Assembly (NCBI RefSeq): GCF_000179775.1
Contig: NZ_AEEB01000017.1
Span: 1-64,000, forward strand
Direction of reading: 5' to 3'
DNA length: 64,000 bases
From: Ahrensia sp. R2A130
GTDB lineage: Bacteria > Pseudomonadota > Alphaproteobacteria > Rhizobiales > Rhizobiaceae
Both the position numbers and the translations under genes were made by a program. The notes below the pieces were generated by a model. It was not told the DNA's origin. It ran no database searches and was given only the letters and a program-made list of their open reading frames with translations. Below, piece by piece: positions 43,779-53,424 of the stretch. Numbering within the stretch: position 1 is the stretch's first letter; each line of letters starts with the position of its first letter.

Positions 43779-44516
43779 ATGAAATTTGCAGAACGCATGT
43801 GGAACTTCGTTGATAAGAATCTGGGCGCAGACCCGGAACTGAAAATGGCACTCGGCGATGCCATCAACTCATTCCTCGATGCAGCCGAGATCGGTGATCG
43901 TGGTGCAATGCGCGAAGCACGAAGTGAGGCCCGTGAGGCGCGCGATTCTATTCGTGAAGCCCGCAAGGAATATATCGACGCCTTCAAGGCGGTGCGCGAC
44001 GATGCTAAAGAGGTTCGTAACGAGGCCAAGGAAGCCTTGAACGAAGCCCGCGCAGACGTTCGTGCCGCCCGCGATGAATTCCGCGAAGCCCGCAAATCCG
44101 GTGACGAAGACGCAATGGAAGCTGCTCGCGCCAAACTAGACGGGGCCCGCGAGGTTCGTGCCGAGGCCCGTGATGCGCTGGACGAAGCCCGTGAGATCGT
44201 CCGCGAAGCCCGCGACGACATTCGCGAAGCCCGTGATGCATGGCGCGATGGCGGCACTGAAGATCAGTCGGAAGAACCACCGGTTGATGACCCAGTTATG
44301 ATCGACTTCCCCGTGGAAGAGCCGGTCGAGGAACCAGACGACCTGCCAAGCGATCTGCCATTCGATCCCTCCTTCTTCCAGCCACCAGTGTTGACGATGG
44401 AGAATTTCGAGCCTGTTGTGCAGTTCGACCAATTCGTCCATCCGGTTGAAGTTTTCGACTCCGTCATGGATGCCAAGGGCTTCGAAGCTGAATTCGATGC
44501 GGCGGAAGTGGCCTAA
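43779..44516 (+). CDS. charged helical-repeat protein of unknown function
   Basis: The product has 245 residues. A short N-terminal domain (MKFAERMWNFVDKNLGADPE) is followed by about 125 residues made almost only of Ala, Glu, Arg and Asp, with recurring (A/R)EAR(D/K) units, which should form one long charged helix or coiled coil. The rest is Pro/Asp/Glu-rich and ends with an acidic, Phe-rich stretch. There is no signal peptide. I do not recognise the family; the helix resembles LEA-like or apolipoprotein-like repeats only in a general way. GGAG precedes the ATG at 43779, and a terminator follows at 44543. Confidence 0.75.
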   Translation: MKFAERMWNFVDKNLGADPELKMALGDAINSFLDAAEIGDRGAMREARSEAREARDSIREARKEYIDAFKAVRDDAKEVRNEAKEALNEARADVRAARDEFREARKSGDEDAMEAARAKLDGAREVRAEARDALDEAREIVREARDDIREARDAWRDGGTEDQSEEPPVDDPVMIDFPVEEPVEEPDDLPSDLPFDPSFFQPPVLTMENFEPVVQFDQFVHPVEVFDSVMDAKGFEAEFDAAEVA

Positions 44517-44542
44517 GCCGAAGCGACATGCAGAAAATCACG

Positions 44543-44574
44543 AAAGCCGGCGTTCTAATCAACGCCGGCTTTTT
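44543..44574 (+). terminator. rho-independent terminator
   Basis: AAAGCCGGCGTT (44543-44554) pairs exactly with AACGCCGGCTTT (44561-44572) around six bases and runs into T residues, 26 bases after the helical-repeat protein stop. Confidence 0.9.
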
Positions 44575-44697
44575 GTTGTCTGCGGTCCTCTGTGCTTGTG
44601 ATCTGCAAAATTCAGTTTGCCGCATCGCCTTGGCCTTTTCAAACCGGTTGTGAAAAGGGCAATGTGCAAGTGGGAACTTAAAGCAGCGAGCCGACAC

Positions 44698-45855
44698 ATG
44701 ACGCCGATCACCTCCATTGCCGACCTTCAGGAACTGGCCCGTCGTCGTGTGCCGAAGATGTTTTACGATTATGCCGATTCAGGCTCCTACACCGAAGGCA
44801 CCTACCGCGATAACACCGACGCCTTTGGTCGCCACAAATTGCGCCAGCGGGTAGCGGTGAATATCGACAACCGGTCATTGAAGACCTCCATGGTTGGCCG
44901 CGAGGTTGCCATGCCGGTAGCGCTTGCGCCTGTTGGCATGACGGGGATGCAGCATGCCGATGGTGAGATTGCCGCCGCTCTGGCAGCCGAAGCTGCGGGC
45001 GTTCCCTTTACTCTGTCCACTATGAGCGTGTGCTCCATCGAAGCCGTGGCCGAAGCGACTACGAAACCCTTCTGGTTCCAGCTTTATGTCATGCGCGACC
45101 GGGGATTTATCGAGGCGCTTATCAAGCGGGCTTACGCAGCCAATTGCGAGGCGCTGGTGTTAACGCTCGATCTGCAAATTCTGGCCCAGCGCCACAAGGA
45201 CGTTAAAAACGGCCTGTCCGCGCCACCCAAGCCAACGCTGGCCAATATTCTGAACGTTGGCACCAAACCACGCTGGTTGTGGAATATGGCGCAGACGAAA
45301 AACCGCACATTCGGCAATATTGTTGGCCACGCGCAGGGCGTTCAAGACATGAGTTCCCTGTCCGACTGGACCTCCGAACAGTTCGATCAGTCGCTCGATT
45401 GGTCGTCCATCGAATGGGTCAAGCAGCGATGGGACCGCAAGCTTATCCTCAAGGGAATCAATGATGTTGAGGATGCAAAGATTGCAGCCGATATCGGCGC
45501 AGACGCCATCATCGTATCCAACCATGGTGGGCGACAGTTGGATGGTGCGGCTGCGCCAATCGATTTGCTGGCGAAAATTGTGGATGCGGTGGGCGACCGT
45601 ATCGAGGTCCATTTGGGCAGCGGCATTCGTTCTGGTCAGGACATTTTCAAGGCAATCGCGATTGGCGCGAAATCCACTTACATCGGCCGCGCCTATATCT
45701 ACGGTTTGGGTGCCATGGGACAGGCAGGTGTAACCGCCGCACTTGATGTGATCCGCAAGGAACTCGATGTCACTATGGCCCTTTGCGGCGAGAGCAACAT
45801 CAAGGACGTGGGTCGCCACAACCTGCTGGATTTTGAGGATAGGACCAACCGTTAG
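44698..45855 (+). CDS. lldD: L-lactate dehydrogenase (FMN-dependent, LldD type)
   Basis: This 385-residue alpha-hydroxy-acid-oxidising flavoenzyme has MFYDYADSGSYTEGTYRDN at the N-terminus, LAPVGMTGMQHADGE, WFQLYVMRDRGF and the catalytic histidine H276 in SNHGGRQLDGA. It oxidises L-lactate to pyruvate at the inner membrane, passing electrons to quinones. The frame opens 81 bases upstream, but ATG 44698 gives the normal family length. It precedes glcDEF by about 100 bases, with a weak hairpin between, so the two may share control as 2-hydroxy-acid catabolic genes. Confidence 0.9.
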   Translation: MTPITSIADLQELARRRVPKMFYDYADSGSYTEGTYRDNTDAFGRHKLRQRVAVNIDNRSLKTSMVGREVAMPVALAPVGMTGMQHADGEIAAALAAEAAGVPFTLSTMSVCSIEAVAEATTKPFWFQLYVMRDRGFIEALIKRAYAANCEALVLTLDLQILAQRHKDVKNGLSAPPKPTLANILNVGTKPRWLWNMAQTKNRTFGNIVGHAQGVQDMSSLSDWTSEQFDQSLDWSSIEWVKQRWDRKLILKGINDVEDAKIAADIGADAIIVSNHGGRQLDGAAAPIDLLAKIVDAVGDRIEVHLGSGIRSGQDIFKAIAIGAKSTYIGRAYIYGLGAMGQAGVTAALDVIRKELDVTMALCGESNIKDVGRHNLLDFEDRTNR

Positions 45856-45899
45856 AGCATCCACCGCCTGCGCCAGAATTGCATCTGGTGAATGGCGGT

Positions 45900-45918
45900 C
45901 CCGACCTTTAGGGTCGGG
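45900..45918 (+). terminator. weak hairpin after lldD
   Basis: CCCGACC (45900-45906) pairs with GGTCGGG (45912-45918) in the gap between lldD and glcD. The tail is only CTTG, so partial termination or transcript processing is more likely than full termination. Confidence 0.5.
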
Positions 45919-45952
45919 CTTGTAACTTGCTGATACCAAACCAAGGTTTTCC

Positions 45953-47449
45953 ATGTCCGGTCTCGTCATGCCTGCCCTCGACCAAAAGGTGCTCGCGCGC
46001 CGTGCGGCCATCGTCAAATCGCTGCAGGCCATCGTACCGGGCGAAGGTGTCGTGGCGGATGAAAGCGGCATGCGGGTTTTTGAGTCCGATGGTCTCACCG
46101 CCTACCGCGCATTGCCGCTGATCGTGGTGCTGCCGGAGACGGTGGATCAGGTGGCGCAGGTGCTGAAATATTGCCACGGCGAGGGCATCAAGGTCGTGCC
46201 GCGCGGTTCCGGTACATCGCTTTCCGGCGGCGCGTTGCCACTGGAGGACGGCGTGCTGCTGGTAATGAGCCGCTTCAATCGGATTTTGGATATCGACTAC
46301 GACAACCGCTGCGCCGTGGTGCAGCCGGGTGTCACCAATCTTGGTATCACCCACGCCGTGCAGGGCGAAGGCTTCTACTACGCGCCCGATCCGTCTTCGC
46401 AGATCGCCTGCTCCATCGGCGGTAACGTGGCGGAAAACTCCGGCGGTGTTCACTGCCTGAAATACGGCCTGACCTCCAACAATGTATTGGGCATCGAGAT
46501 GGTCACCATCGAGGGCGAACTCATCCGCCTTGGCGGCAAACATCTAGAAGCCGATCAATATGATCTGCTCGGCGTCATCACCGGTTCGGAAGGTCTGCTC
46601 GGCGTCGTTACCGAAGTGACCGTCCGCATTCTGCAATCGCCCGAAACCGCCCGTGCGCTGCTGATCGGCTTCCCGACATCGGAAGAGGGCGGCCAGTGCG
46701 TGGCCGATATCATCTCCGCCGGTATCATTCCCGGCGGCATGGAAATGATGGACTCGCTCGCCATTCAGGCCGCCGAGGATTTCGTCCACGCGGGCTACCC
46801 ACTGGATGTGGAGGCGCTGCTGATCGTCGAGTTGGACGGACCTGAAGCCGAGGTCGACTACCTCATCGGGCGCGTCGAAGAGATCGCATCCAAGAATGGC
46901 TCCACCACATTGCGCGTGTCGAATACCGAAGAAGAGCGCATGTCATTCTGGGCGGGCCGCAAGGCTGCGTTCCCCGCCGTGGGTCGCATTTCGCCGGACT
47001 ATTATTGTATGGATGGCACGATCCCCCGCAAGGAATTGCCCACAGTGCTGGCGCGGATGCGTGAGCTTTCCGACCACTACAATCTGCGCGTCGCCAACGT
47101 GTTTCACGCGGGCGACGGCAATTTGCATCCGCTCATTCTCTACGATGCGAACGTGCCGGGCGAATTGGAAAAGACCGAGGAATTCGGTGCTGAAATTCTC
47201 AAACTCTGCGTCGAAGTCGGCGGCGTTCTTACCGGCGAACACGGCGTCGGTGTCGAGAAGCGCGACCTGATGGAGCATATGTTCACCGAGGATGATCTCA
47301 AGCAGCAGCAGCGCGTGAAATGCGCCTTCGATGCCGACCATCTGCTCAACCCCGGCAAAGTGTTTCCGCAGCTTCACCGTTGTGCCGAACTTGGCCGGAT
47401 GCACGTCCATAAAGGCAAGACCGCCTTTCCAGATCTGCCGAGATTCTGA
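45953..47449 (+). CDS. glcD: glycolate oxidase subunit GlcD
   Basis: This 498-residue FAD-linked oxidase has a PCMH-type FAD-binding domain (VPRGSGTSLSGGALP, GGNVAENSGGVHCLKYG) and a C-terminal substrate domain with ANVFHAGDGNLHPL and GEHGVGVEKRDL. GlcD, with GlcE and GlcF, oxidises glycolate to glyoxylate at the membrane. The gene overlaps glcE by one base, showing translational coupling. An alternative is a D-lactate dehydrogenase of the same family, but the presence of both E and F favours glycolate oxidase. Confidence 0.93.
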   Translation: MSGLVMPALDQKVLARRAAIVKSLQAIVPGEGVVADESGMRVFESDGLTAYRALPLIVVLPETVDQVAQVLKYCHGEGIKVVPRGSGTSLSGGALPLEDGVLLVMSRFNRILDIDYDNRCAVVQPGVTNLGITHAVQGEGFYYAPDPSSQIACSIGGNVAENSGGVHCLKYGLTSNNVLGIEMVTIEGELIRLGGKHLEADQYDLLGVITGSEGLLGVVTEVTVRILQSPETARALLIGFPTSEEGGQCVADIISAGIIPGGMEMMDSLAIQAAEDFVHAGYPLDVEALLIVELDGPEAEVDYLIGRVEEIASKNGSTTLRVSNTEEERMSFWAGRKAAFPAVGRISPDYYCMDGTIPRKELPTVLARMRELSDHYNLRVANVFHAGDGNLHPLILYDANVPGELEKTEEFGAEILKLCVEVGGVLTGEHGVGVEKRDLMEHMFTEDDLKQQQRVKCAFDADHLLNPGKVFPQLHRCAELGRMHVHKGKTAFPDLPRF

Positions 47450-48654
47450 TGACCACGGATACGATGGACGCGGACCTTCATCCCAAAACCGCAGAAGATG
47501 TTCTGGCGGCAGTCCAGTGGGCTGCGGGCGAGCAGATTCCGATGGAAATCATCGGCCAAGGCACCAAACGTGCCATGGGTCGCCCCATGCAGACGGCGCA
47601 TACGCTCGAGCTGTCCGGCATGTCCGGCGTTACACTTTTCGAACCTGAAGAGCTGGTGATGACTGCGAAGGCCGGAACTCCTCTGGCCGAAATTCACGCG
47701 CTGCTCGCCAAGCATGATCAGGAATTGCAATTCGAACCGGCAGACCTCGGCCCATTGCTTGGCAACGCCACAGGGCAGGGCACGTTGGGCGGAATGGTGA
47801 ACACCAATTTCGCAGGCCCGCGCCGCCTCAAAGCAGGCTCCGCCCGTGACCACATTCTCGGCATAGCCGCCGTCTCGGGCCGCGGCGAAGTTTTCAAGTC
47901 CGGCGGGCGCGTGGTGAAGAATGTCACCGGCTACGACCTCTCCAAAGGCGTCACCGGCGCATGGGGAACGCTGGCCGTGCTTACCGACATCACCATGAAA
48001 GTTTTGCCCCGTGCGGAAACCGAAAAAACGGTTGCCTTCGAAGGCCTGTCCGATGCGGACGCCAGCTCGGCCATGGCAACGGCTATGGGCTCCGATTGCG
48101 AGGTTTCCAGCGCGGCCCATATGCCCGCACATGGAGGCGAACCCGCCCGCACATTGTTGCGCGTGGAAGGGTTCGAAGCCTCCGTCGCATACCGTGTCGA
48201 GAAACTCGCCAAGCTGCTGGCCGTTCACGGAAACGCCGATATTTCGGATGTCGATGCATCCCGCAAAATATGGGCAGATCTACGCGATGTGGCACCTTTC
48301 ATTGGCGACACATCGCTGCCCGTCTGGCGCATTTCCTGCACGCCGTCGCACGGCCACGTCATCGCGGCAGCTATCGCTAACGAGACATCCATCTCGTGTT
48401 TTTACGATTGGCAGGGCGGCTTGATCTGGATGCAGATGGAAGATGGAGAGCCCATGGCCGATCTTGTTCGCGGCGCGGTAAATACCAATGGCGGCGGCCA
48501 CGCTACACTCATCCGCGCTACCGCCGAACAGCGCTTGGCAACGCCGGTTTTCCACCCGCAGCCCGGCCCGCTCGCAGCACTATCCCGCCGCTACCGCGAG
48601 AATTTTGATCCACACGGGGTGCTGAACCCCGGTCGTATAAGCGTGGAGGGCTAA
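47449..48654 (+). CDS. glcE: glycolate oxidase subunit GlcE
   Basis: This 401-residue FAD-binding subunit has EIIGQGTKRAMGRP near the N-terminus, LGNATGQGTLGGMVNTNFAGP and GGRVVKNVTGYDLSKG, matching GlcE. It lacks the iron-sulfur motifs and is the second FAD-type subunit of the complex. It starts one base inside the glcD stop codon and is followed four bases later by glcF. Confidence 0.92.
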   Translation: MTTDTMDADLHPKTAEDVLAAVQWAAGEQIPMEIIGQGTKRAMGRPMQTAHTLELSGMSGVTLFEPEELVMTAKAGTPLAEIHALLAKHDQELQFEPADLGPLLGNATGQGTLGGMVNTNFAGPRRLKAGSARDHILGIAAVSGRGEVFKSGGRVVKNVTGYDLSKGVTGAWGTLAVLTDITMKVLPRAETEKTVAFEGLSDADASSAMATAMGSDCEVSSAAHMPAHGGEPARTLLRVEGFEASVAYRVEKLAKLLAVHGNADISDVDASRKIWADLRDVAPFIGDTSLPVWRISCTPSHGHVIAAAIANETSISCFYDWQGGLIWMQMEDGEPMADLVRGAVNTNGGGHATLIRATAEQRLATPVFHPQPGPLAALSRRYRENFDPHGVLNPGRISVEG

Positions 48655-48658
48655 TCAG

Positions 48659-49987
48659 GTGCAAACACATTTCTCCCTCGCGCAACTGGCCGATCCGGCG
48701 ATCAAGGAGGCGGACTCGATCCTTCGCTCCTGCGTCCATTGTGGTTTCTGCACTGCGACGTGTCCGACCTATGTGACGCTGGGCAATGAGCTCGATAGCC
48801 CGCGCGGGCGCATTTATCTCATCAAGGATATGCTGGAAAACGACCGGCCTGCCGACGAGCAGGTGGTCACACATATCGACCGTTGCCTTTCGTGCCTGTC
48901 CTGCATGACGACCTGTCCGTCCGGCGTGCATTATATGCATCTGGTGGACCACGCCCGCGTGCATATCGAAAAGACCGGCAAGCGGCCTTTCGTCCAACAG
49001 CGTATTCGTGATCTGTTGGCGCAGGTGCTGCCCTATCGCGAGCGGTTTGCGGCAGCGACCTTTGCTGCGAAATTCGGCAAACCGTTTGCTGGCCTCTTCG
49101 GCATGGCATCTGCATTGAAGCCGCTGGAGGCCATGTTGAAGCTGGCCCCCGCTTCAACGAAGCGTACCGACAAGTTTACCAAGCCCGGTACCTTTAACGC
49201 CACCGGCGAAAAGCATGGCCGCGTTGCGCTTCTCACTGGCTGCGCCCAACCTGTTTTGGATGGCAACATCAACGAAGCCACCATCGAATTGCTCACCCGT
49301 GCTGGCGTCGAAGTGGTTTTGCCAGAAGGTGAGGCGTGTTGCGGTTCGCTCGTCCACCACATGGGCCGCGAAGACCAGGCCCACGGCTTTGCCAAACATA
49401 TGATAGACGTGTGGACCCGCGAAATGCAGAAGGGTTTGGATGCTATCGTCATCACCACCTCCGGCTGCGGCACGACGATCAAGGATTACGGCCATATGTT
49501 CCGCAACGATGCGGACTATGCTGACAAGGCCGCTGCCGTTTCGGCCATCGCGCTGGACGTGACCGAGTATTGCGCCGAGCTGGATTTGGGCGAACCGCAG
49601 CGGCAGATGGATATGACCGTTGCCTACCATTCCGCCTGTTCGCTGCAACATGGCCAGCAGGTCAAGCGCGCGCCACGCCAATTGCTGGAAGCGGCAGGCT
49701 TCATGGTGAAAGACCCGCCGGAAGGCCATCTATGCTGCGGTTCTGCTGGTACCTACAACATTCTCCAACCTGAGATCGCGGCCAAGCTGCGCGACCGCAA
49801 GGTCGCGAATGTCGAAAGCACGAACCCAGACGTGATCGCGGCTGGCAACATCGGCTGTCTGACGCAGATCGGCACCGGCACAGACATTCCAACCGTTCAC
49901 ACGGTGAAACTGCTCAACTGGGCCTATGGCGGTGACATGCCGCCGGAACTGGCTTCCAGATCAGACGCGCGGCAAGCCGCAGAGTAG
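48659..49987 (+). CDS. glcF: glycolate oxidase iron-sulfur subunit GlcF
   Basis: This 442-residue protein has two ferredoxin-type clusters near the N-terminus (SCVHCGFCTATCP and CLSCLSCMTTCPSGVHY) and two cysteine-rich CCG domains (GEACCGSLVHHMG and HLCCGSAGTYN). It passes electrons from the GlcDE flavins to the quinone pool. The start codon is GTG (48659), four bases after glcE. A terminator follows at 50012. Confidence 0.94.
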   Translation: MQTHFSLAQLADPAIKEADSILRSCVHCGFCTATCPTYVTLGNELDSPRGRIYLIKDMLENDRPADEQVVTHIDRCLSCLSCMTTCPSGVHYMHLVDHARVHIEKTGKRPFVQQRIRDLLAQVLPYRERFAAATFAAKFGKPFAGLFGMASALKPLEAMLKLAPASTKRTDKFTKPGTFNATGEKHGRVALLTGCAQPVLDGNINEATIELLTRAGVEVVLPEGEACCGSLVHHMGREDQAHGFAKHMIDVWTREMQKGLDAIVITTSGCGTTIKDYGHMFRNDADYADKAAAVSAIALDVTEYCAELDLGEPQRQMDMTVAYHSACSLQHGQQVKRAPRQLLEAAGFMVKDPPEGHLCCGSAGTYNILQPEIAAKLRDRKVANVESTNPDVIAAGNIGCLTQIGTGTDIPTVHTVKLLNWAYGGDMPPELASRSDARQAAE

Positions 49988-50011
49988 CGCCTTCGACAGC
50001 GAACAAACAAT

Positions 50012-50044
50012 AGGGCCGGTTTCCAATGGAAACCGGCCCTTTTG
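50012..50044. terminator. terminator after glcF
   Basis: A perfect 13-base-pair stem (AGGGCCGGTTTCC, 50012-50024, with its inverse 50028-50040) is followed by TTTTG on the plus strand. It lies between convergent glcF and the outer-membrane protein gene and may serve both. Confidence 0.88.
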
Positions 50045-50066
50045 TTTTCAATTCTGGTGCCTGCGA

Positions 50067-50741
50067 TTAGAACAGTTTGTAGGTCACCCCGAAGATCACC
50101 TGATTGCTTATGATGTTGGTTTCCAGCGAACCGCCGCCCGTAAGGTCTGCATCAACCTGACCGTAGGTCGATTTGCCTTCAACGAAGAGCGACCAGTTGT
50201 CTGTCAGTTTGTAATCGACACCCACTAGCGCCTGCGCTGCAAAGCCTGTGACCTGATATTCTGAAGTCGAGTTGCCGCCTGCAAAATCAACTTCGACGTG
50301 CGGTATGGCGAGGCCCAAGCCGATACCGGCATAGGGCGTGAAACCGTTGTCCATCTGGTGACGGTATAGCGCATTAGCCGTCAGGAAGTTAATGCCGTCG
50401 GTGAACTCAAGCTTGGTGAAACCGGCAGGAACTGGATCAGCAATGACTTTGGCATGAGTGAAGTCGATGGCGATACCGACCGATGGCATCTGCTCGAGCC
50501 ACCATGTTGCGCGAACGCCGTAATAGGGCGGCATTTCAAAGGATGCACCGTCCCAACCAACGTTTCGGCGGGTCAAAGGCTGGCCTGCTGCGGAGCGGGT
50601 TTTCACTGTGGAATGGGGCGAGAAATTCGCGCCGCCATAGACCGAAATTGTAGCTTCCGCCTGCGCTGCAACCGTGGTCAGCGCTGTAGAGGCTACAAGC
50701 GCTGCTGCGCCAATGATGAGGGTCTTGATCATACTATCCAT
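50067..50741 (-). CDS. outer-membrane beta-barrel protein
   Basis: The product has 224 residues with an N-terminal signal peptide (MIKTLIIGAAALVASTALTT, cleavage near AQA-EATIS). A beta-barrel pattern of alternating hydrophobic residues follows, including SVYGGANFSPHS, YAGIGLGLAIPHVEVDF and a C-terminal strand ending VTYKLF, the typical terminal phenylalanine recognised by BamA. It resembles the OmpW / opacity-protein class of eight-stranded barrels. The start may be the second ATG (50732), directly before the signal peptide. Function beyond barrel formation is not known. Confidence 0.8.
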   Translation of the reverse strand: MDSMIKTLIIGAAALVASTALTTVAAQAEATISVYGGANFSPHSTVKTRSAAGQPLTRRNVGWDGASFEMPPYYGVRATWWLEQMPSVGIAIDFTHAKVIADPVPAGFTKLEFTDGINFLTANALYRHQMDNGFTPYAGIGLGLAIPHVEVDFAGGNSTSEYQVTGFAAQALVGVDYKLTDNWSLFVEGKSTYGQVDADLTGGGSLETNIISNQVIFGVTYKLF

Positions 50742-50837
50742 TTCCGCGGTAAACGTGCCATCACCTGACGCCGTTCAATCTATGGTCACGCTGTAGCGCG
50801 ATTCCGCCTGCGCTGTCGATCAACTGGACAGTGCAAA

Positions 50838-50872
50838 CGGCCTTCCCGCATGACATTGTTGCGAAAAGGCCG
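50838..50872 (-). terminator. possible terminator after the L,D-transpeptidase gene
   Basis: CGGCCTT (50838-50844) and AAGGCCG (50866-50872) form a stem with further inner pairing and a short TTT on the minus strand, about 40 bases after the transpeptidase stop. The stem is short for its loop, so this is tentative. Confidence 0.45.
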
Positions 50873-50914
50873 CAGGCGTTGTTGCGAGACGACCGCATGC
50901 GCTGTTGCCGGTTT

Positions 50915-51733
50915 TTACAGCACCTTCACGCGCGCACCCACTGGAACGCGCTCGTAAAGGTCCATCACGTCTTCGTTCCGCATACGAATGCAGCCCGATG
51001 ACACCGCTTTACCGATAGACCACGCCTGATTGGTGCCGTGAATGCGGTAGATAGAAGAACCGAGATAAAGCGCACGTGCGCCCATCGGGTTGTTCGGACC
51101 ACCTTCCATGAAGGCCGGCAGATCGCGCCCGGATTCGCGCTTAACGCGGGCAATCATTTCTTTCGGCGGTGTCCAGGACGGCCATTCCATCTTGCGCGTC
51201 ACCTTGTGAGAACCAGCCCATTCGAAGCCCGGCTTGCCCACACCAACCGCGTAGCGACGTGCCGAACCATCGCGACCGACAAGAAACAGTCTGCGCTGAA
51301 CCGTATCAACGATAATCGTGCCGGGCTTTTCCGTACCGCTCCAGGACACTCGCGTTGGCAGCAATGCCGGGTCGATGCCTGCGTGGCTTGTCATGGGCTG
51401 CGTCGTGCGAAGCGAAGCTGTGGTGACGCCAGTGCGCGCAACGTTGGATGGTCTTGGCGCAGTGCTGCGCGCTTTGCGAATCTGTCTTTGGCGTTTTGCG
51501 CGGGTCCGCTGCGAAAGCGCACGGCGACGTGCATCACGACTGGCGCGGCTGCGCGGGGCCAGCTGCAATGTCCAAGGCGCTGAAAGGTCGGAGCTCAATG
51601 TCAGCGGCGGTGGTGTTGCATAGCGTTGGCCTGCGGTGGCTTCGCTGCTTGCAGCTTCGACGGCCAACAGCATGGCGCTGCCGCTGAAAGCTACGCCAAG
51701 CAGCGTCAATGATTTCGTGATGGAGAAGGGCAT
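50915..51733 (-). CDS. L,D-transpeptidase (YkuD), secreted
   Basis: The protein has 272 residues: signal peptide (about 1-27), an Arg-rich linker (about 50-110) and a YkuD domain with IHGTNQAWSIGKAVSSGCIRM, in which C248 is the catalytic nucleophile. It forms 3-3 peptidoglycan cross-links or attaches outer-membrane proteins to peptidoglycan, as Rhizobiales enzymes of this family are known to do. The ATG at 51733 begins directly with the signal peptide. It is separate from its neighbours by about 170 bases on each side. Confidence 0.9.
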   Translation of the reverse strand: MPFSITKSLTLLGVAFSGSAMLLAVEAASSEATAGQRYATPPPLTLSSDLSAPWTLQLAPRSRASRDARRRALSQRTRAKRQRQIRKARSTAPRPSNVARTGVTTASLRTTQPMTSHAGIDPALLPTRVSWSGTEKPGTIIVDTVQRRLFLVGRDGSARRYAVGVGKPGFEWAGSHKVTRKMEWPSWTPPKEMIARVKRESGRDLPAFMEGGPNNPMGARALYLGSSIYRIHGTNQAWSIGKAVSSGCIRMRNEDVMDLYERVPVGARVKVL

Positions 51734-51921
51734 GGAGACGTCCTCGTTACATGTTCGGCTCGTGGTTCAGCCTTCAACATGCAGAGGAGTTCGCGACTCA
51801 AATATGAATCGAATTGTTCAGACGGTCGAAACCACCTGTTTACTTTTGCCTAGGGTGAAGAGCGCCCTAAAAGCTGTGGTTAACGCCCCAAAACAGCAAG
51901 CCGGTGTTAACCAAAACAGCG

Positions 51922-52665
51922 CTAACGGCGCGAAATATTGCGGATCGCGCGGCGTAAAAGCACTGGCAAAAGTGGCTCCACACTGGCCTTTGATTTGCCT
52001 GGCCGCAGCAGCGGATCGTACAACATGGCCATTATCAGTCGGTCGAAACGGCGAAAGCGGCGAAGCCTCGATGTATCGTTGAACATGCTGAAGCGAAGCG
52101 TTGCATCATCATTGAGCGGGCCGAGACCTTGCAAAATTTCCTCCCGCAAACACCGTTCAAACGTCGCCTGACCACGATCCGTCACCACGATGGCGTCTGA
52201 GCTTTCGATGCCGGAGGAGTTGTATTCCGCAACGACAAGGCACTGGCTGGTGGCTGGTGGCCTTCCGCCTTTTAGCACCTTGGTGGCGGTTGAACGAAAA
52301 CTGCGCTTAGGCGTCAGGTGCACGATAAAATTGGCGTGGGACCGGTTCGTCGTGACGCTCAACCGCAAGCCCGGAATAAGGCCCGGCAGGCTGGACGCAA
52401 AATTCGCCACCGCCTGTCTCCGCGAAGGGGCGCGTGAAGCGTCGATATACATCAGCACCCGCTTGTCATATTTGCGAACGATGGCTGGGTTCAGCAGCCC
52501 GTAATATTCAGACCCGAAAACGGTGCGCCGAAAACCGTCGATCACCTGCGCGTTTGTGTAGGGCGCGCCGGGGTAGGGTCGCTGTTCGGCCTGCGCTACA
52601 CTGCCGAACGTAAGCAGCGAAAACGCGACGAGTGCTGCAAATGCGTATCGCACAGTCCCCTTCAT
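51922..52665 (-). CDS. DUF2927 family secreted protein
   Basis: This 247-residue protein has a signal peptide (MKGTVRYAFAALVAFSLLTF, cleavage near AQA-EQRPY) and a mature region with FRRTVFGSEYY and the C-terminal AMLYDPLLRPGKSKASVEPLL motif typical of DUF2927. The family may be a metalloprotease-like fold, but its function is not established. The ATG at 52665 is taken because it begins the signal peptide; an earlier ATG lies 36 bases upstream. Confidence 0.8.
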   Translation of the reverse strand: MKGTVRYAFAALVAFSLLTFGSVAQAEQRPYPGAPYTNAQVIDGFRRTVFGSEYYGLLNPAIVRKYDKRVLMYIDASRAPSRRQAVANFASSLPGLIPGLRLSVTTNRSHANFIVHLTPKRSFRSTATKVLKGGRPPATSQCLVVAEYNSSGIESSDAIVVTDRGQATFERCLREEILQGLGPLNDDATLRFSMFNDTSRLRRFRRFDRLIMAMLYDPLLRPGKSKASVEPLLPVLLRRAIRNISRR

Positions 52666-52773
52666 CGTTCCGCCCTTACATGCATATCGCTGACTGCTCA
52701 CCGTGCCACTCTAGCCCGCGCCAGCGACAAATGTGTAACATCCTTAAAACGCCCCGCCGACCGGAACCGATCT

Positions 52774-53424
52774 ATGACCAATAACGACACCCTTCCAAAA
52801 GGCCTCATCCGCAGCCCGTCTGACGGCAAGGTGCGCTGTAACTGGCACGACGACAAGGACGATTATCGCACCTATCACGATCGTGAATGGGGCCGTCCAC
52901 AGGACGACGACATCAAGCTGTTCGAAAAGATCTGTCTGGAAGGTTTCCAGTCCGGCCTGTCATGGCTGACGATCCTGCGAAAGCGTGAGAATTTTCGCGC
53001 AGGCTTTGCCGGCTTCGACTACGCCAAAGTGGCGAAATTCGATGATGCGGACATCGAACGGTTGGTGAACGACGCGGGCATCGTGCGCCATCGTGGCAAG
53101 ATCGTCTCCACCATCAACAACGCCGCACGTGCGTTGGAAATGGAAGCAATGGAAGGCAGCCTAGGCGCGTTTTTCTGGAGCTATTGTCCCGACACGCGCC
53201 CCGCCACCATAGACGCCGACGCAGCATTCACGCCCCACACTGTGGAGTCGACGGCCCTATCCAAAGAGTTGAAAAAGCGCGGTTGGAGTTTCGTCGGTCC
53301 CACGACGTGCTACGCCTTCATGCAAGCCATGGGCATGGTCAACGACCATATCGAAGGGTGCGAGTATCGCGATGTCGTGGAGGCGGAACGGCAGGCGTTC
53401 GTGGTGCCGGGTTCAGCCGCCTAG
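52774..53424 (+). CDS. tag: DNA-3-methyladenine glycosylase I
   Basis: This 216-residue glycosylase has [20 protein letters not shown] at the N-terminus and the C-terminal HIEGCEYRD, which together provide the Cys/His zinc site of Tag. [16 protein letters not shown] and [20 protein letters not shown] are further signatures. It removes 3-methyladenine from DNA in base-excision repair. Its last 12 bases overlap the 3' end of hisG on the opposite strand. Confidence 0.94.
   Translation: MTNNDTLPKGLIRSPSDGKVRCNWHDDKDDYRTYHDREWGRPQDDDIKLFEKICLEGFQSGLSWLTILRKRENFRAGFAGFDYAKVAKFDDADIERLVNDAGIVRHRGKIVSTINNAARALEMEAMEGSLGAFFWSYCPDTRPATIDADAAFTPHTVESTALSKELKKRGWSFVGPTTCYAFMQAMGMVNDHIEGCEYRDVVEAERQAFVVPGSAA

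Noticed and set aside
45160-46098. 312-residue minus-strand frame
   Set aside because: It is antisense to lldD and the start of glcD.
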